A stretch of 64,000 nucleotides of DNA, from contig NC_039492.1 of the NCBI RefSeq assembly GCF_003590095.1, positions 2,356,001 to 2,420,000 of the forward strand. The letters are read 5' to 3'. The notes under the pieces were generated by a model. It saw only the letters and a list, made by a program, of their open reading frames with translations. It searched no databases and was not told where the DNA came from. Source of the stretch: Trichoplusia ni. Lineage: Eukaryota > Arthropoda > Insecta > Lepidoptera > Noctuidae. The position numbers and the translations under genes were made by a program. Below, one piece after another: positions 26,899 to 40,904 of this stretch (position 1 is its first letter; each line of letters starts with the position of its first letter).

Positions 26899-29800
26899 GT
26901 CATTTTAAAGATGCATCTTTGATGTAAACGTATAATTTGAGTCGTTTTTAAAATAACCTTTGGGAGGGTTGAAATATTTTATTTCAATCGAATCTTGGAC
27001 CACTGCTATATTTTCTTATTATCTTGAAAAAGGAGGAAAAATAGGACCACTGTTTAATAGAAAAGCTATCTCTAATATTAGATGCGTACGTTTACGATAA
27101 ATGCATAGGTAAATTAAAAATTAATACGCATTTTTGTAGGCGGTTGTTTAGAAACGCCGCCATTTTGGCTTCCATAATTTTGACGTAGTATTTTAAAATA
27201 TTTGGAGATTAAACAGTAAAATTTTGTACTTTACATACATCAAGGATTTTGAAGTTCATTACTGACGATAAAGGCCAGTTGTGATATGCATTTAATGTAT
27301 CAATAATTTAATTATTATCAACCATCAGAAAAAGACAGCGTTGAAAACGATTTTTTATGTTATACATGACTGACAATAAAGACAGTTGTGGCATTCAGTC
27401 AGTTCAAAGCAGCAGATTCTAAAGACATGTAAAATTCAATTGTTTTTTTTTCTCTTTTTAGGTTTTCGAGTGTGTAGTATTAAGTAAAGGGCATACAGTT
27501 TTGGTTTTTAATCTTTTTAAAGTAATTAGTTTTGAGGTTCTTCTTAAATCTTGAATTCGAATTATGAACTGGCAAGAAAATGGAAAGACAGTTGACATAA
27601 GACTCGTGAAGCAAGAAAAAGTACAGTTTTCTTGTCAGTTCAATTCTAATAATTGATCTGTCACTTCAATTGGATTGTTTTGGTTTTAAAAGTTAAACGC
27701 GGGAACGTGTATGATCGTTTGAATATTTATTAGTGTATTGTAGTATTAAATATGTAAAAGACATTTTCTTGTGAAACGCCGTTTTTTATGCGATACTTAT
27801 TCTTTCTTCGATATTTTAATGTTGAATGTCGTTATTGCACTATAATAGATTTTTTGGGATGAATATTCGTAGAATTAAAAAGCATCGCATAGAAAATAGC
27901 CCTAATATACTCTCACGAGCTTTCGTAAATTAGTTCAAATTAAAAAAAAAACTATTTTTCTTACTTCTAGCGTAGAAATAGCGAGCGATATACATTGTTT
28001 TTGTTATGTGTTACGAAATTGCTAATGATCATGGAATTAATGGCTTAACCGTGTGTTAGTTCTAGTTACAATAAATGAAGCCCTGTTACATTGACTTATA
28101 ATGAATTAGAAGAAATTTATTAGTATTAAATGTACATTTTAAGGCTTGGTCACACTGAGTTACAATACATGACAGTTAATGTATTTTTTTTCTTGATTGT
28201 TCTGACAGGGATAGGCCCACCTACTTTCTGAAAACCTTACCCAAACTATTCCCGAATAAATACATGATTTTTCACTAAGTTTAGTGTTAATAAGACCTTT
28301 TCTACTTGTTTTTATCTTCCATTGTTCTATATCATGGCAATTTCACTGTTATTGCTATCAGCTACTGTACATAGGCTGACTGTTAATCTGTGCTCCGTTC
28401 TAGCTTTATCATGCTGGCAAATCATTATCTGTTTTGGGAACAAAACCATTGATTGAATAAATATAAGAGATTTCATGTTTGCAAGAAAAAGTATAAAAAA
28501 AATATACAGTCAAACAAAATACCTCTATTTTAGTTCAATAATCCAAATATATGTGTTTTAATTTTTATATAATATAGACATGTAAAATACGGTAGTATGT
28601 ACAAAATAAAATATTGTCTGTGGCATATCACCTAGGAACCACCTACCAAAATTTGTTTGACTTGTTGATTGCAAGAAAAAGTACCACTTTTTATTAATTC
28701 CATTTTTCAAGAAAAAAATGTATTCTATTTGATCTTGTCTAATCATTTATTTATAAAAAACCGGAAATTACCCTTTTTAGTACAGGTTTTATGACCACAA
28801 TCAACATGTCAAATATATTTTCCCCGAAAGTATATTGTTGTATTTTTATATAGTACGTAAGACCCGTTTATAATATATAATCTGTTACACTTTAGTGAAT
28901 TACAGAACGATATTGAGCTTGATGTAAGGCTGGCGACGAGTTGCGATTTTCTTTAAACAATTGTACACACGTGCGACTTTTCAGTCGCAACCCTATCTTG
29001 AAATAAAAATTTAATTTAACTTCGCTTTTCAGTGATCTAGGTTACAACCTCTTTTGTTCGTCGCGCTGTCGATTCATTTATTTATAAGAAAAATTTCATG
29101 TGCCTTCTCAAAATAATGGTAAAAAAATAAAGATAAATGTAAAATGAAAAGTAAAATGTTTTTAATTACAGTTACATATAATTGTTACACTTTTAACATA
29201 AGTAGTGTTACATTTGGCACTAATGAGCTTGTTTTGTAAAATACTGAGAGAGGGCAACACAGGATACGAACTTAAAAATCTTATTTTTAAATTTGGCAGA
29301 AAATATTCATCCAATTTAAATAAACCTAGTTAATTGAATTATTTTAATTTATTCAAATTTAGAATACATTGTACTGTTGTCCTCGACTCGGTTCAAACAG
29401 CTCGTGTTAGGCACAATTTTGCAAAAATATCAATGTTTGTGATTATATTTTGCATAATTTATTTTTTAATAATTGTTTTTTCTTCTGTTTTTTTTTTACT
29501 AATTAATTAGTGTTGTCATTGTGGGTATAGTAACGTCGTGCCATAAACAATGGCTCTCGTTTCATTATGCGTTGTATTATAATTTGAACGATGACAAAAT
29601 GAAAGACAATTTGTTAATTTAATAAGTATTTCATAATTAAGAATATAATAGTGTTTCCTTCTTTAGATTCGTGTTATAAGAATTCATGTTTCCACTTAAA
29701 TTTAATTAGAATAAAAATCATCATTGAAAATGACGTTTTATTTTTTACCGTCACACCTTTTGGCCTGGTCAAGTCTAATAAACAGACATTAGTCTATATG

Positions 29801-30315
29801 TATATTATTGCCTTAGAAACCGTCTCGAGCATCATAAGTATAAGTATACTTACTTAAAGTTTCAGCACTATTCGAATATTGATGAAAGTGGGTACCTAAA
29901 CATAGCAAAAAAACATGCGAGCAATTTTACATAGAACAAAAAATATAAAAATAAAAATATTCATAAATAATATATTCACAAAAAAAAAATAGCCCAAAAA
30001 CTTCAAAGCTTCTACTTCTAAATCCAAAACCATAATGAATCAACTACTTTCCAAAATGAATTCCAACACCAGGTCCAACATAAGTACCTACATAGGACCG
30101 ACATCGAATATCCCAAAAGTGTCGGATCGCTCGCACGAGTACACTCAACACTACTTGATACTCGTCCGGTATCAAGTATCAATTAGATCTTCAGATACAC
30201 TCCAATGTTGAGAACCTATAGGTCGGAGCTGAAACAAAAGATGTCTGAAAAGATACTTGTAAGGACTTGAGTTTTAATACTAGTAGTACAGTAATGACGG
30301 CAATTTTTTTTATTT

Positions 30316-30465
30316 ACTGGCTGTTGCCAGCGGCTCAAAAATGATTTTACAAAGAAGAAACTTAAAATCGGAATAAAAACTCAGGTTATAAACTATCTGC
30401 TTACCAAATTTCATCTAAATCTATTTAGTGGTGTTTGAGTGAAAGAGTTACTAACATTTTTAACT
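30316..30465 (-). mobile_element. Helitron-like fragment
   Basis: Begins actggctgttgccagcggc and later has ccaaatttcatctaaatc and gtgaaagagtta. These are the same internal signposts as in the element at 63244-63464, read in the opposite orientation. Ends decayed. Confidence 0.45.
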
Positions 30466-31145
30466 TTAACGTTTGTACATTATTCATATTTATTCCAATG
30501 AAATAAAAGTTAACACACAATAACAATAAGCGGTCCCAATACCAAACCACCGCATCCGAACTAGGCAATAACCTGTATCTAGGCATGAACTTCATCATTT
30601 TATTTAGCTACCACCTTTAAAGTAGATACACATTGTAAATAAAAGTGCCCGGACTACTTGAAAGATTGCAGAAAATTGATTATCTAGGTTCAAACCCATA
30701 CTTAGTTATTGAAATGAAATCATTTATTCTGGAAGTAGTTATTATTATCACTTATACATGTATTTTTTTTAACGCTGGAGTAGACTAAATTCGACTCTCC
30801 ACTTACCCATAATTTGAAAGACTTTTTAATAAAACTTTTTGGTTAAAATATTTCAACTTGCCACATCGCACTTCCTGCGAAAAACCAGTAACTACTTATA
30901 AACTAGCAAAACTTTATGTTAAATCAAGAAGTTTTAAATTCGAAGGCATTTCCGTCTTTCGCCCTCCACCACTATATACACAACTTTAGAAACCCACTTG
31001 ATACTGTACAAGCACATGATCTCCTTTGTCAGACTGTTGTCAAGAGGGGGCAAAGAGTGGGGGTCAATTTGGTAAGTATTCCAAAGAGTTTAAGGTAGTA
31101 GTTGATTGAAAATTGCTAACTTTAATTGAGATACTGAACTTTTAA

Positions 31146-31175
31146 AATTAGATGTTATAGCCATAACATCTAATT
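31146..31175. repeat. Perfect 13-bp hairpin, 4-nt loop
   Basis: Arms 31146-31158 and 31163-31175 are exact reverse complements (core ttagatgttat) around the loop agcc. It stands alone in AT-rich intergenic DNA. Confidence 0.75.
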
Positions 31176-32149
31176 ATCAATGTCATCAATGTAAAATCTA
31201 GTGAGTTTAGTGTATGTTTGAGAAATAAAGAATTTCACAATTTTATAGAGACTTGGATTTAAATTAAATTAGTAGTTTGTTAGAAAGAAAAGAAAACATT
31301 CCGAAGATTACGAATAAAGATCCCGTAAAGTTGGTAAAAAAAATAGTTGTGAATTAATATAATATATGTTATTAAAGGCTAGTAATATTTATTTAATAAA
31401 CTATATTCATTAAGTTACATTCTTATTCATTAACTAAAAAATATGCTAGGATGTTGGTGCCTACCGCCTCATGAATTTTTTTAACGAAACCTCACAAATT
31501 AATTTTGCACAAAAATTACAAGAAAATGAACGTCATTTTTTTTGTAAGTACAATGAGACACATTACACGTCAACCCTTGTTAAAAAAAATCTAAAACAAA
31601 TGAAAATGGCGTCGCAATTTGTTTAAAAGGAATGAAACGGCGGGATTAATGAATGGCCGTAAAAATTGTACCGTCAGCAACAAAAGCGAGCACAGATTTA
31701 CAAATACCCAATCACAATTAAAACAATTGTGTTGTTCGAAAAAATACCTGATACCTGACTCTAGTAAAAGGTATGCTCAATTTTTATGTTGGACATTTTT
31801 ATTTCGGACTTTTGCTTTTTTTGCTGGCTGTACAAGTGAAGGGTTGTAATAAGGGTTGCGTGACCAGACCAAGGAAGTGTCGTGATGGATGACGCCACAG
31901 TTACTATGCATGTTTTTATTTTTTCTTGCATATAGGGTTGGCACAAAGTTTTTGTAGGAAAAGATAAACAAATGAAATACGGTAGGTATGCGTGTTACGT
32001 TTAATGTGAGTTTTCTTAGTTTTTTCTCAGTTTCGTCATTTACGTATAGGGTTTAAAGAATGGGTTTACAGAAAAACATAGAAAAATATATTTTACTGCC
32101 TGCGTACTTATATTGAACCTGATGCTATTACTTATAACATCTGTCCTAG

Positions 32150-32262
32150 CCTTGTTTTCTGGGGTAAAACGCTGATGACGTCATTCAACGCCGACGGGTA
32201 GGGGATATGTCGGCCTGTCGCTGTCTTAAAACACCCCAGGCAGTTTCAGTTGCTTTAACAAT
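32150..32262. repeat. Dispersed repeat with ggggtaaaacgctgatgacg motif
   Basis: Starts ctggggtaaaacgctgatgacg, runs through gatatgtcggcctgtcg and ends ttaaaacaccccagg. The layout matches the fragment at 37890-38000 in the caspase gene, marking one repeat family. Confidence 0.5.
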
Positions 32263-32507
32263 AAAAGTCCGATAACTTTCCACTACTGAGCAAATTCTAT
32301 TTTCGTTTCCATAATGGGAGTATTGATCAGCATCACTATAATGTGTATAAATTACGATTCATTTAAAACCAATTCTAAAACTACGGTTTCGACAATGTTC
32401 AGTATTTGTTTACACACTGTGTCTATGTTTCTTTTTTCTAATCTACTGTCGCTGTAAATTTCTTAAGAAAAAAGCAAACCTTAAATAATAAATAGAGCAA
32501 GCGATAT

Positions 32508-32572
32508 ATCATCATCATCATCATCATCATCTCAGCCTATAGCAGTCCACTGTTGGGCATAGGCCTCTCCAA
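32508..32572 (+). repeat. ATC microsatellite joined to a common retroelement motif
   Basis: About eight atc/tca triplets run into cagtccactgttgggcat and aggcctctcc. This combination is a widespread lepidopteran retroelement 3' signature. Confidence 0.6.
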
Positions 32573-32889
32573 TAGCAATATATACTAAAGATTAATCCTA
32601 CCATAAGACAATCACAGGTAAGTATTATTATTATTTCAAGTATTCTTCAACATTATAATCTGAAAAACTAAAAAAAATTGTAACCAAAATTATTTTCGGC
32701 AACCCTACAGAAATATACTTAACTCCGACATGTCTTGGAATTTGATATCGCAACAAGATCTTAACACGTCATAGTACGATCAGAACAGTTTGTTTATGTA
32801 ATGTGAACATGGAAAATGAACTAACTATACTCACAAATGTATAAGAATTAGGGAATATTCCTTGTGTTTCTTTATAACACCTTTTAAGT

Positions 32890-33110
32890 AGTTAAATCAA
32901 ACATCACATCCTTGCTCTGTTGGGGTCGGCTTCCAGTCTAACAAGCTGCAGTTAACTACCAGAGTTTAAGAAGGAGAGACTGCTTATTTGACCTCCTCAT
33001 CCAAAGTACCTGTGAAACGCGATTACCCTGGGTCAGACGACTGTCCCGAGGAACTCGTTATGACATAGATAGTCACCCGTTCCCGGACCGACCTTATCAA
33101 GTTCTTGAGG
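32890..33110. repeat. Dispersed lepidopteran retroelement fragment
   Basis: Includes ttggggtcggcttccagtct, ctgcttatttgacctcctc and ccctgggtcagacgactgt. I recognise this series as a common lepidopteran interspersed repeat. No open frame of interest. Confidence 0.55.
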
Positions 33111-34225
33111 AGGACTTTATCGATCAGCATGTGCAGTTGAAGCTCAGCCACGAGCGTAGTCAAAATAAAAATCAAAATGTTTTTATATATTTTTAAAACG
33201 TACATTACAGAACTAGTGACTATAGTCGCGCGGCTGAAGAACCGGGAAGGTTACGACCTGAAAAAAGAATGTGAAAATATTGTACAACTTATAATATTAA
33301 ATTGTTGTTTTTTTTTAGTCAACCGAAAAAAAAAACAATAATTATGAATTTGAAGCTCCAAAATATTATAATTTATTCTACCAATATACCTCTTTAGCTA
33401 ACACGTCCCAAATTCCCTAGCGATAATAGGCTTATCCTAAAATGTATCGCCTACAATATAACCAAGTTAACAGGAATCCTAAACGAAGGATGTGATTAAC
33501 GAGCGAACTATTCACTAATAGTAATTAAGACTCACTTGCTTTCCACGAATATGTTCAAAATCGTTGTGATTAGCTTTTCATTGCCTATATGGAAATTCTG
33601 AGAACATTTCGTATGAAGTACTTATTAATTGCTTTGAAGTTATTTTCAGCAATAGGGTGTTTAAATAAATCTAATAATTTTAACTTGTTTAGTCTGTAAT
33701 ACTGAATTAATTTTATCACATAGATAAATAAAAAGTATGATAAAATTGTTATTAGCCCCCACTACTATGCTTAAGTTCACTTGCTAGTCAAAATCGTATC
33801 GGTGAGTGACGTCACACGAGATTTTAAATCACATTCTCGTCACTTGTCTAAAATCAATGTCGTATATCTTCATATATTCAAATGATGCGTGACGTTGTTT
33901 GTCCGCGATAGACCCATAAACTACTCAACCGATTTAAATGAAAGATGTTCACCGTGTGCAGTTGGATCCAACCTTACGTCTCTGTCTCTCATCATCTATA
34001 TCTTTAATTTTTATCTGTATTGTTATCATCGACTGTTAAGTGGTACTAAGTTCGCGCAGTCAGCTTGTATTTAATGCTTTCTATTCGCGACTACACCATG
34101 TTATGGAGAATCGTCTGTGCCAGTAGCTACATTTATAAAACTCTTGATAATCATCTTCAAGCATCGTTAATTATTAGAAACAACACAAGCTATGTTTCTA
34201 GAATAATTACTGCCGAATAATTTAC

Positions 34226-34330
34226 CCCGGTCTTACGGTTTTTGGTGTGGGGTCAATGAAGCGGTTGCGCCGGACGTCCGGATCAGCCGGTAAATGAGCC
34301 GGCCCGGCACCGGATGGTGTGCATAAGACG
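34226..34330. repeat. GC-rich patch, probable retroelement remnant
   Basis: About 100 bp of GC-rich sequence (cggacgtccggatcagccgg) inside AT-rich DNA. On the minus strand it reads ...RFIDPTPKTVRPG before a stop, which resembles the C-terminal end of a retroelement ORF, but the match is too short to name. Confidence 0.35.
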
Positions 34331-34848
34331 GCAAGATGGTAATTACACCTTGGTGAAAATGATGAGGTCTGCAATTCTTCGGGGAGATCGTTGAAGGGAA
34401 TTAATGAGGAACTCATGACAAAAGTAAAAAGATAAATTATTCTTTGGAAAATAATGCCTAAAGTTTGGGGTACATTTAAAAGAAATACAAGTTTTCCAAA
34501 ATAATTAAGCAAGTTGATACATTTTTAAAAAGACATGAAATGCAAAACATAAAAATACAAATCAAAGCACAAAAACTATCGAGAAAAATACTTTTTTTTT
34601 CGTTATCAAAGCACAGATAAATATGTTTCATTAAAAATAATCATTCAAACGAAAACGGGGTAAGCCCCAAAACTAAAAAAAGTAAAAATAAACACCAAAT
34701 TCGCACTCAAATGCATAGATACCAGTTATCTTATCACCGAGTTACCGTCATGTTATCAGCCGGTTATTTCAATCAGTCGATATTTTGACGCACAACATAC
34801 AACAATATATTGCATCAATATTATATTGTGTTATAGTTTGGTTTCATA

Positions 34849-37800
34849 ATGGAGGAAACCTCACCTGATGGCAAAGCCTTTGGTGCAAACCCTTCAAATT
34901 CGAGGTAAGTTATCAATTGAAGTTTAAGACATTCTAAAACTAATTCTATTACTAGGTACTTATCCATCAAGTTTTCGTAGAGACTGAGAGAGGTAGAGAC
35001 TGTCAATTGTTTGCCTGAGATGCTTTGTTGTTTATCATTGTAGGTCCTAGTTTACAAAATATATAAGGTATACAAGAGAGACTTGCATGCCCGTTATTTT
35101 CAAATGTGATTTTGAAAAAAAGTTTAGTTTTGTTGAATAAATTGAAAATTCAAACATCTCGGAGCAACATGAATTCCATATAAAACTTTAAGTCAAAATG
35201 AAATTATAATAATCTGTTTGCAAAAATACATATTAAAACGTAAATAAGTCTTAGGTATATGAACAAAGAACAGCAAAATGTGATGTAATTCTGCCTGTAT
35301 CATTGTCCAACGTAATCTAGAAAGTTACACTAAACTTCATTTTGAATTTGATTTGATATCCATATCTTGGTGAGAAAAACAATAGCCATCTGTTTTTGTT
35401 TATATAAGAGGCCATTTTGAGAATTTGCTTAGCCTTGAGTCACAACTGCTATTTTGACAAATTGAAAAACACTTCACCATATTTTAATGCCTTAAATTTT
35501 CACCCACATTAAAACGTGTTTAAACTAGCGATGACCTCGGGTAAATTTGTTATCCGAGAGTTACCAATGTCAGGACACTAAGAAAACGTATTCCATATAT
35601 CCTCAACAGTTTACCCGCGGACATCAGAGATGAACAAAATAAAAATAAATTTAAGTCTAAATTAAAAAAAATAATTAATAAATACTCTGCCATAATAACA
35701 CTCCTTTATAAAATTAATATTAAGTAAAACCTTGTTAGGTTTATATAATTATGTGTATAATTTAAGTTTTTATATACTTTTGTTTTGTGAGACACTGTAC
35801 TATGTCATAAGTATAAACTGTACCTGTAATAACTGAATAAATAAATAAATAATAGTTTAACAATTAAGTCTTTTTTTCCAGTAATCCATTCGATGTGCCC
35901 GGTGATGAAGGACCCAAGTTCAACAAGGATTCTCTATACTATGACATGAGTGGTGACAAGTACCTCGTCATACTAAACCATCACGAGTTCCAGAGCACTA
36001 GATATTTTAGGTAAGTTTTTGTTCAGGGTAAAAGAAAGAATGAAAAAGTTTTAATTGGTACAGCATAAAAATTAAGCATTACATTTACCAAAAAAAGTGT
36101 ACCCTGCTGCTGCACCAAAAAAAAGCCACAGTTCAGCATTAATGCCAGGCAACTAGGGCCTGCGCTGATTTTCAACTGAGCCTTGGTGTTGAGTGACGGA
36201 TGTCACCTAGTTCCATATAAATTAAATAAATACATAAATGATTAACAAAAAAAAATAATATTAATAAACATAACAGAAAAACAACTAATAGTGAACCACA
36301 CTAATTACAATACATTCATAAAACAAATAAAAGATCAATTAACAAGTTCGGAAGACAAAGAAACAGGTTTTTAAAGACTATACAGCCCGTACACGATTAA
36401 TACTCAGTTGAATACTTTGAAACAATTCTGACAATTCACTTCAGACGTAATGGGGTACTGGATTTTGCTTAGGCCTCCCAAGGGCTTAACCAAACTAATT
36501 CGAAATCGAATATAGAATAATGTGTGTCCTATGTAAGATTTTTAAGTCTGATGTGCTGACAGATATCAGATACCTGATATGAGCTGTCTGTTGGTTATAC
36601 GGTGGATTTTACTCCACGTTTAGCCGATTGGTTGAGGCGACATGTTACGGGTTTGATACCCGCGTGGGATAAGCATTTTTACTAAGCATTTGCGTGGTTC
36701 AAGAATTCTTGTCCTGAGTCTGGGTGTCTTTGTACATGTGGCAGGATTAAAGAAGTTAATTTGAGAGTCGTTTTAAAAGAACTGAATTTGAATAAGCTAC
36801 ATAATACAGTTTACAATGATTCAGTATTTTCCGGAGTCAGCTAGGAATTTTTCAGTATATTTTGACTATTACTACACTTATATTTTACTGAGGTATAGGA
36901 ACCTTGTTACACCAAGGCCCACGTGACGTCATTCTGACGTAAAATGCAGCAATAAAACGACTGAAAGAAATGCTCTGTCAATGTTAGGTGTCAAGCTTTT
37001 ATTAATTGCTCAACAGGAGCATGGTATTAGATCGCGTAGTTATTTTGAAACGTGATTATGTTAACCGTTTTTTGCTGACTGCAGCAGTTAGTTATTATAC
37101 TCGTAGTTTGGGAGAAATAGGAAAATATATTCAACATTTGTAATTTATTCTATAAATTAATAATTATTCAAATATTTCGTCAGAGAGAATTATTTATTTA
37201 ACAACGATTCACTCAGCCGTGTTAGTTGGATAACTCTGACTCAGGAGCTAATGGTGACATGCATATAAAAAAAAAATGGATTACAACCAGAAATCAGAAT
37301 TATTCCTCAAATGAAATGCGTAATATTGATGTTTTACAGATTCCGGAAGCCAAGCACTAGAAATGGTACAGACAACGATGTGAAGAGCTTGACGGAGGTT
37401 TTCAAACATTTCGGATTCGATACCTCCAATGTATTCAGAAACTTGGTCTATGAGGACATTATCAAGAACCTTACAGCCAGTGAGTATTCAATGCTTTCAC
37501 AATCATAAAGAGACGATACACAAGGCTACTACGACGTGCATACAAATCTATTCATAAATGCAAAGCCACCACGAAATAACAGTGTATTTGACAAAATAAC
37601 TATTTAGTACGTCAGACTGACCAAGAAATATTGCACTCGTACTTTTTTCCTTGTAAACAAAAAAATGAAAGGCATACGTTGATTTAAAATATCGTGTGAC
37701 GTCACTTACCAATACGCTTTTTACTAGCAAGTGATGTTTTTAGCCCTCTCACTACGAAACTTAAATTATTTTTAGCTTACTTACTTTTGAACAAGTATGA

Positions 37801-39828
37801 AAAGAAAAATTGATTTTCAATATTTTTATGGAAATCATACAACATACAGATTATTAGACTTACTCAAATACTCTATTGCTTGTTTACCTTTTTTTCCGGG
37901 GTGAAACACACGTGGGTCTTCAACCCACGTCGAGGGCATATGTCGGACTTTCACCGACTAAAAACACCCCGGGCCCCGTCTACTGCTATAGCTAGAGTCA
38001 CGGGATCGCTCGCGCATACTCTGCGCGACTCTGGCATTGCTTGTTTACCTAGCCCATTGTATCCCATTGTTGGTGCAAAAGCGACCCGAAAACCTTAGAC
38101 AATTCTCTATTCTGGATCACATAGAACCAGCTTACGTGGTAAATTGTCTCCCATTATGTGGTGACTTTTGCCCAGCGGGCTGAATTTAAATGCGATCTAC
38201 GAACATGCCATGTTCTAAGGAAGGTTTATTTTCCCAGTCGCCACACAGGACCACTCGAAGACATCGTGCATCTGCGTCGCGATCCTCACTCACGGAGACA
38301 AGGGAGGCGAGCTGCACGCGGCAGACAGACCCTACCTGCTCAGTGACGTCATGAACATCTTCGAGAAACAACCGAGTCTCGTCAACAAGCCTAAGTTGTT
38401 TTTCGTTCAGGTAAGATTTAAGATAAGAGATTTTGTCTCGTTCGTAAGATAGTCGATGAGGAAAACTATTACAAAAAACTGCAATGACGTAATAACACCT
38501 ATTTTAGAAGCTAGTGGTCAAAAAAAAACATTATTTCAAAGCTTTTATTGTTATTAATCAAAGATCCATAGATATTTTAATGCATTGAGAGCAATTTTGA
38601 TCAGAGGGTTTTTTAATTTCAGAAATTTACTTTTCCGACAAAACCTTTTAATAATATTAAAAAGCTGAAGTTTTTTGATTGAACACGCTAACAAAGATAC
38701 TACCAATTTAAAAAAAAAATACAGTGCTAGATTGCCCTTTCTAGCCCATTTATTGAGTAAAATCATCATGCTATTATTAATATGGGAGAGCTGTAATTAA
38801 ATATGTAACAAAAACGGAGAGAAGATTTATATTATATATATACTCTAAAAATAATCCGATTTTAAAATTTCTAATTTATAGTAACCGATCTTCATAACAA
38901 CCGATCTTTGAATAATACAATGTTTCGTATTGTATTGCATAAAGGAACTATTGGTTTCAGGCTTGCAGAGGTGCCAACGCCGACGATGGGATGACTGTAC
39001 AATTAGACAGCGAGAATGTCATGACTGTACCTTCACATGCCGACTTCCTTCTGCTCTGTTCTACTGTTGAAGGTATGAACTAGTCCAGATTCAATAGAAT
39101 GGAATGATGTCACAAGAATAGAGAAGTTGTGTCTTGTTTTCATTGTAACTGATTTCGGGACGGTATACTTGGAATCGTCTGACGACGGTAATTGGATGTC
39201 TCTGTTAACATAATTACATACATATGTAAGTAATATATGTACGAGTACATGGAAAAAAAACATTACAATTTTGCTTCGCTAAAAGGTTTTCCATATGTCT
39301 GTAGCTTTTTGAAAAATGACGTGAACTTTTAACAACTTTTCCTTATTTATTTATTTTTATATATCCTGGGACAACTCACACACGGTTATCTGATCGCAAA
39401 CATAAATTGACCAAATAACAGTGAATGGAATTTATGCGTGATGTCTCTCTTTTGTCTAAACTAGCTCTCTCTCCTAACTTTTAAAGCAGATCGTCTTTGC
39501 TTATTTTTACTTTTTAGATAAAGGCGAAAATACACGTCTTATGTTTTTTTTAACTATCTGTTTGACCCATTTTTTGTATTCATTTTCCTTAGACTACCTT
39601 TCCTACCGAGACATCAACGGATCGTGGATGATCCAAGCGTTGTGCCAGGTCATCAGCGAGAACTACGAGGACCTTGACCTTCTCCACATGATCACATTAG
39701 TCAACAGGAAGGTCGCCTACGAAAGGGTCACTTACACAAGAGACGCCAAGACTCACAACAAGAAACAGATGCCAGAAACTAGATTTACTTTGACAAAGCT
39801 GTTGAAATTTTCAGCTGAATCCCAATGA
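34849..39828 (+). CDS. Effector-type caspase
   Basis: Cysteine protease that cleaves after Asp and acts in apoptosis. Six exons with consistent phases: 34849-34904, 35882-36010, 37340-37479, 38238-38410, 38961-39072 and 39593-39828, giving 281 residues. The first exon starts ATGGAGGAAACC; there is no in-frame ATG requirement further upstream, and no CARD or DED prodomain precedes the protease fold, so it is effector-class. Visible features: TRNGTDND near residues 79-86 (the Arg that helps form the S1 pocket), LTHGDKG with catalytic His127, QACRG 166-170 with catalytic Cys168, and SYRDINGSWMIQALC from residue 207, the small-subunit substrate-binding segment. The linker after QACRG includes ADDG, a possible processing site. 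The gene is complete, with no broken motif. Which lepidopteran caspase orthologue this is cannot be settled by reading alone. Confidence 0.93.
35575..35850 (+). mobile_element. 3' end of a LINE in caspase intron 1
   Basis: One frame reads RKRIPYILNSLPADIRDE and then a Lys-rich KFKSKLKKIINKYSA tail, the typical C-terminus of Jockey/CR1-type LINE ORF2 proteins. It is followed by an AT-rich tail ending in tandem aataaataaataaat. Strongly 5'-truncated. Confidence 0.6.
36600..36760 (+). mobile_element. tRNA-derived SINE in caspase intron 2
   Basis: tagccgattggttgag resembles a Pol III A box and gggtttgatacccgcg a B box (GGTTCGANNCC) at tRNA-like spacing. These are followed by the family body cctgagtctgggtgtctttg and tacatgtgg. 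No cloverleaf for a real tRNA can be drawn. Confidence 0.6.
37890..38000. repeat. Dispersed repeat fragment in caspase intron 3
   Basis: ccggggtgaaacacacgtgg, then ggcatatgtcggactttcac and cgactaaaaacaccccggg. Same layout as 32150-32262. An inner hairpin is formed by acgtgggt/acccacgt. Confidence 0.5.
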
Positions 39829-39858
39829 CTGTGCTGTAATATGTGTTGATTTTTGTTT

Positions 39859-39864
39859 ATTAAA
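39859..39864 (+). promoter_or_regulatory. Caspase poly(A) signal ATTAAA
   Basis: An ATTAAA hexamer 30 nt after the TGA stop, followed by T-rich sequence; it implies a very short 3' UTR. Confidence 0.5.
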
Positions 39865-40904
39865 GTTATATTCATTTCAAATTGTTTTTTAGTTGTAATC
39901 GTTGTTCTTCGTATCTTTTTACCACGCTTTTATTGATTAGGTGTTTGGTTGCAATAACTTAACAAATTATTTTATAAAGCATCTGTTTACACTCATCACA
40001 TCTTATGAAAGAATTTAAGTGAAAGGCAACTAAGCTTTAGCCTATCAGATTGATAATTCTAAAATCCTACCGATAAACTAATAAAAGACCAAATTTAAGT
40101 CCATTAAACCATATTAAGATTATAGATATTGATACTAAGAACTCCAAAAAAACCATTGACATACAAACCATTATCCATCATATCAAAAAGCAAGATACAT
40201 TTCATACCACCAGAATACATTCCAATTTATTAAAGTAATCCTCATATTAATAAAGAATCCAATCACATTATCCAACAAAAAGGCTTTTAAAATACCCAGA
40301 AATGACTTGGCCATTAAATCGGTTTTTAATACTAATCAGAGGATCCATTAAAAGAGACTAGCGATGTTAATCGAGATGTCATCAATCAAAAAATTGTCCT
40401 TGCCCCCGGGAAAAACGTTATATCCGGGAGGAAATCAAGTTAGTTATCAGTGGTCGATTACCGAGGTGTCCGGGTTAAAGAGGAAGAGGTTAGCGGACCT
40501 TGTGGTAGTTTGTCTGTTTGTCTCTCGTTCCTGTGGTGCCTGTAAACGTGAACACTTACGAATGTATTGCATTGGCTGGTCAAAGTCATGTCATTTATCA
40601 GGCCTGTCATTCATTATATGCAGAATGTATATTTCAGTTGATAACCAGAAGCGATAACGCCGTTTACTCAGAATTAATTTACCTTCTCTACCGCAAGAGG
40701 TTTCAAAACATTCAAGTCGTTTACACAAGACAGTCAAAAGGGCCACAATTAAAAAAGGTTATATAGAATTTAGGTTAACAAAACAAGAGTTGGTGCGAGA
40801 GACCAACTTCTCATAGAAAATGCCTCTATACATTTAATCATTTCAATTGAAGTGTTATATTTATTTTTAATCCTGCACTAAGGAATCTTATCCTTGCACA
40901 AACA
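39865..40904. other. Intergenic DNA after the caspase gene
   Basis: About 1 kb; nothing beyond weak repeat-like stretches was seen. Overlapping open frames at 40364-40766 have no recognisable domain. Confidence 0.5.

Larger units (their letters stand above)
26207..34848. other. Intergenic region between RPUSD2 and caspase genes
   Basis: About 8.6 kb of AT-rich DNA without a supportable gene. Listed separately: a 25-bp tandem repeat (26824-26898), a hairpin (31146-31175), repeat fragments at 30316-30465, 32150-32262, 32508-32572 and 32890-33110, and a GC-rich patch at 34226-34330. The caspase promoter should lie at its right end. Confidence 0.55.
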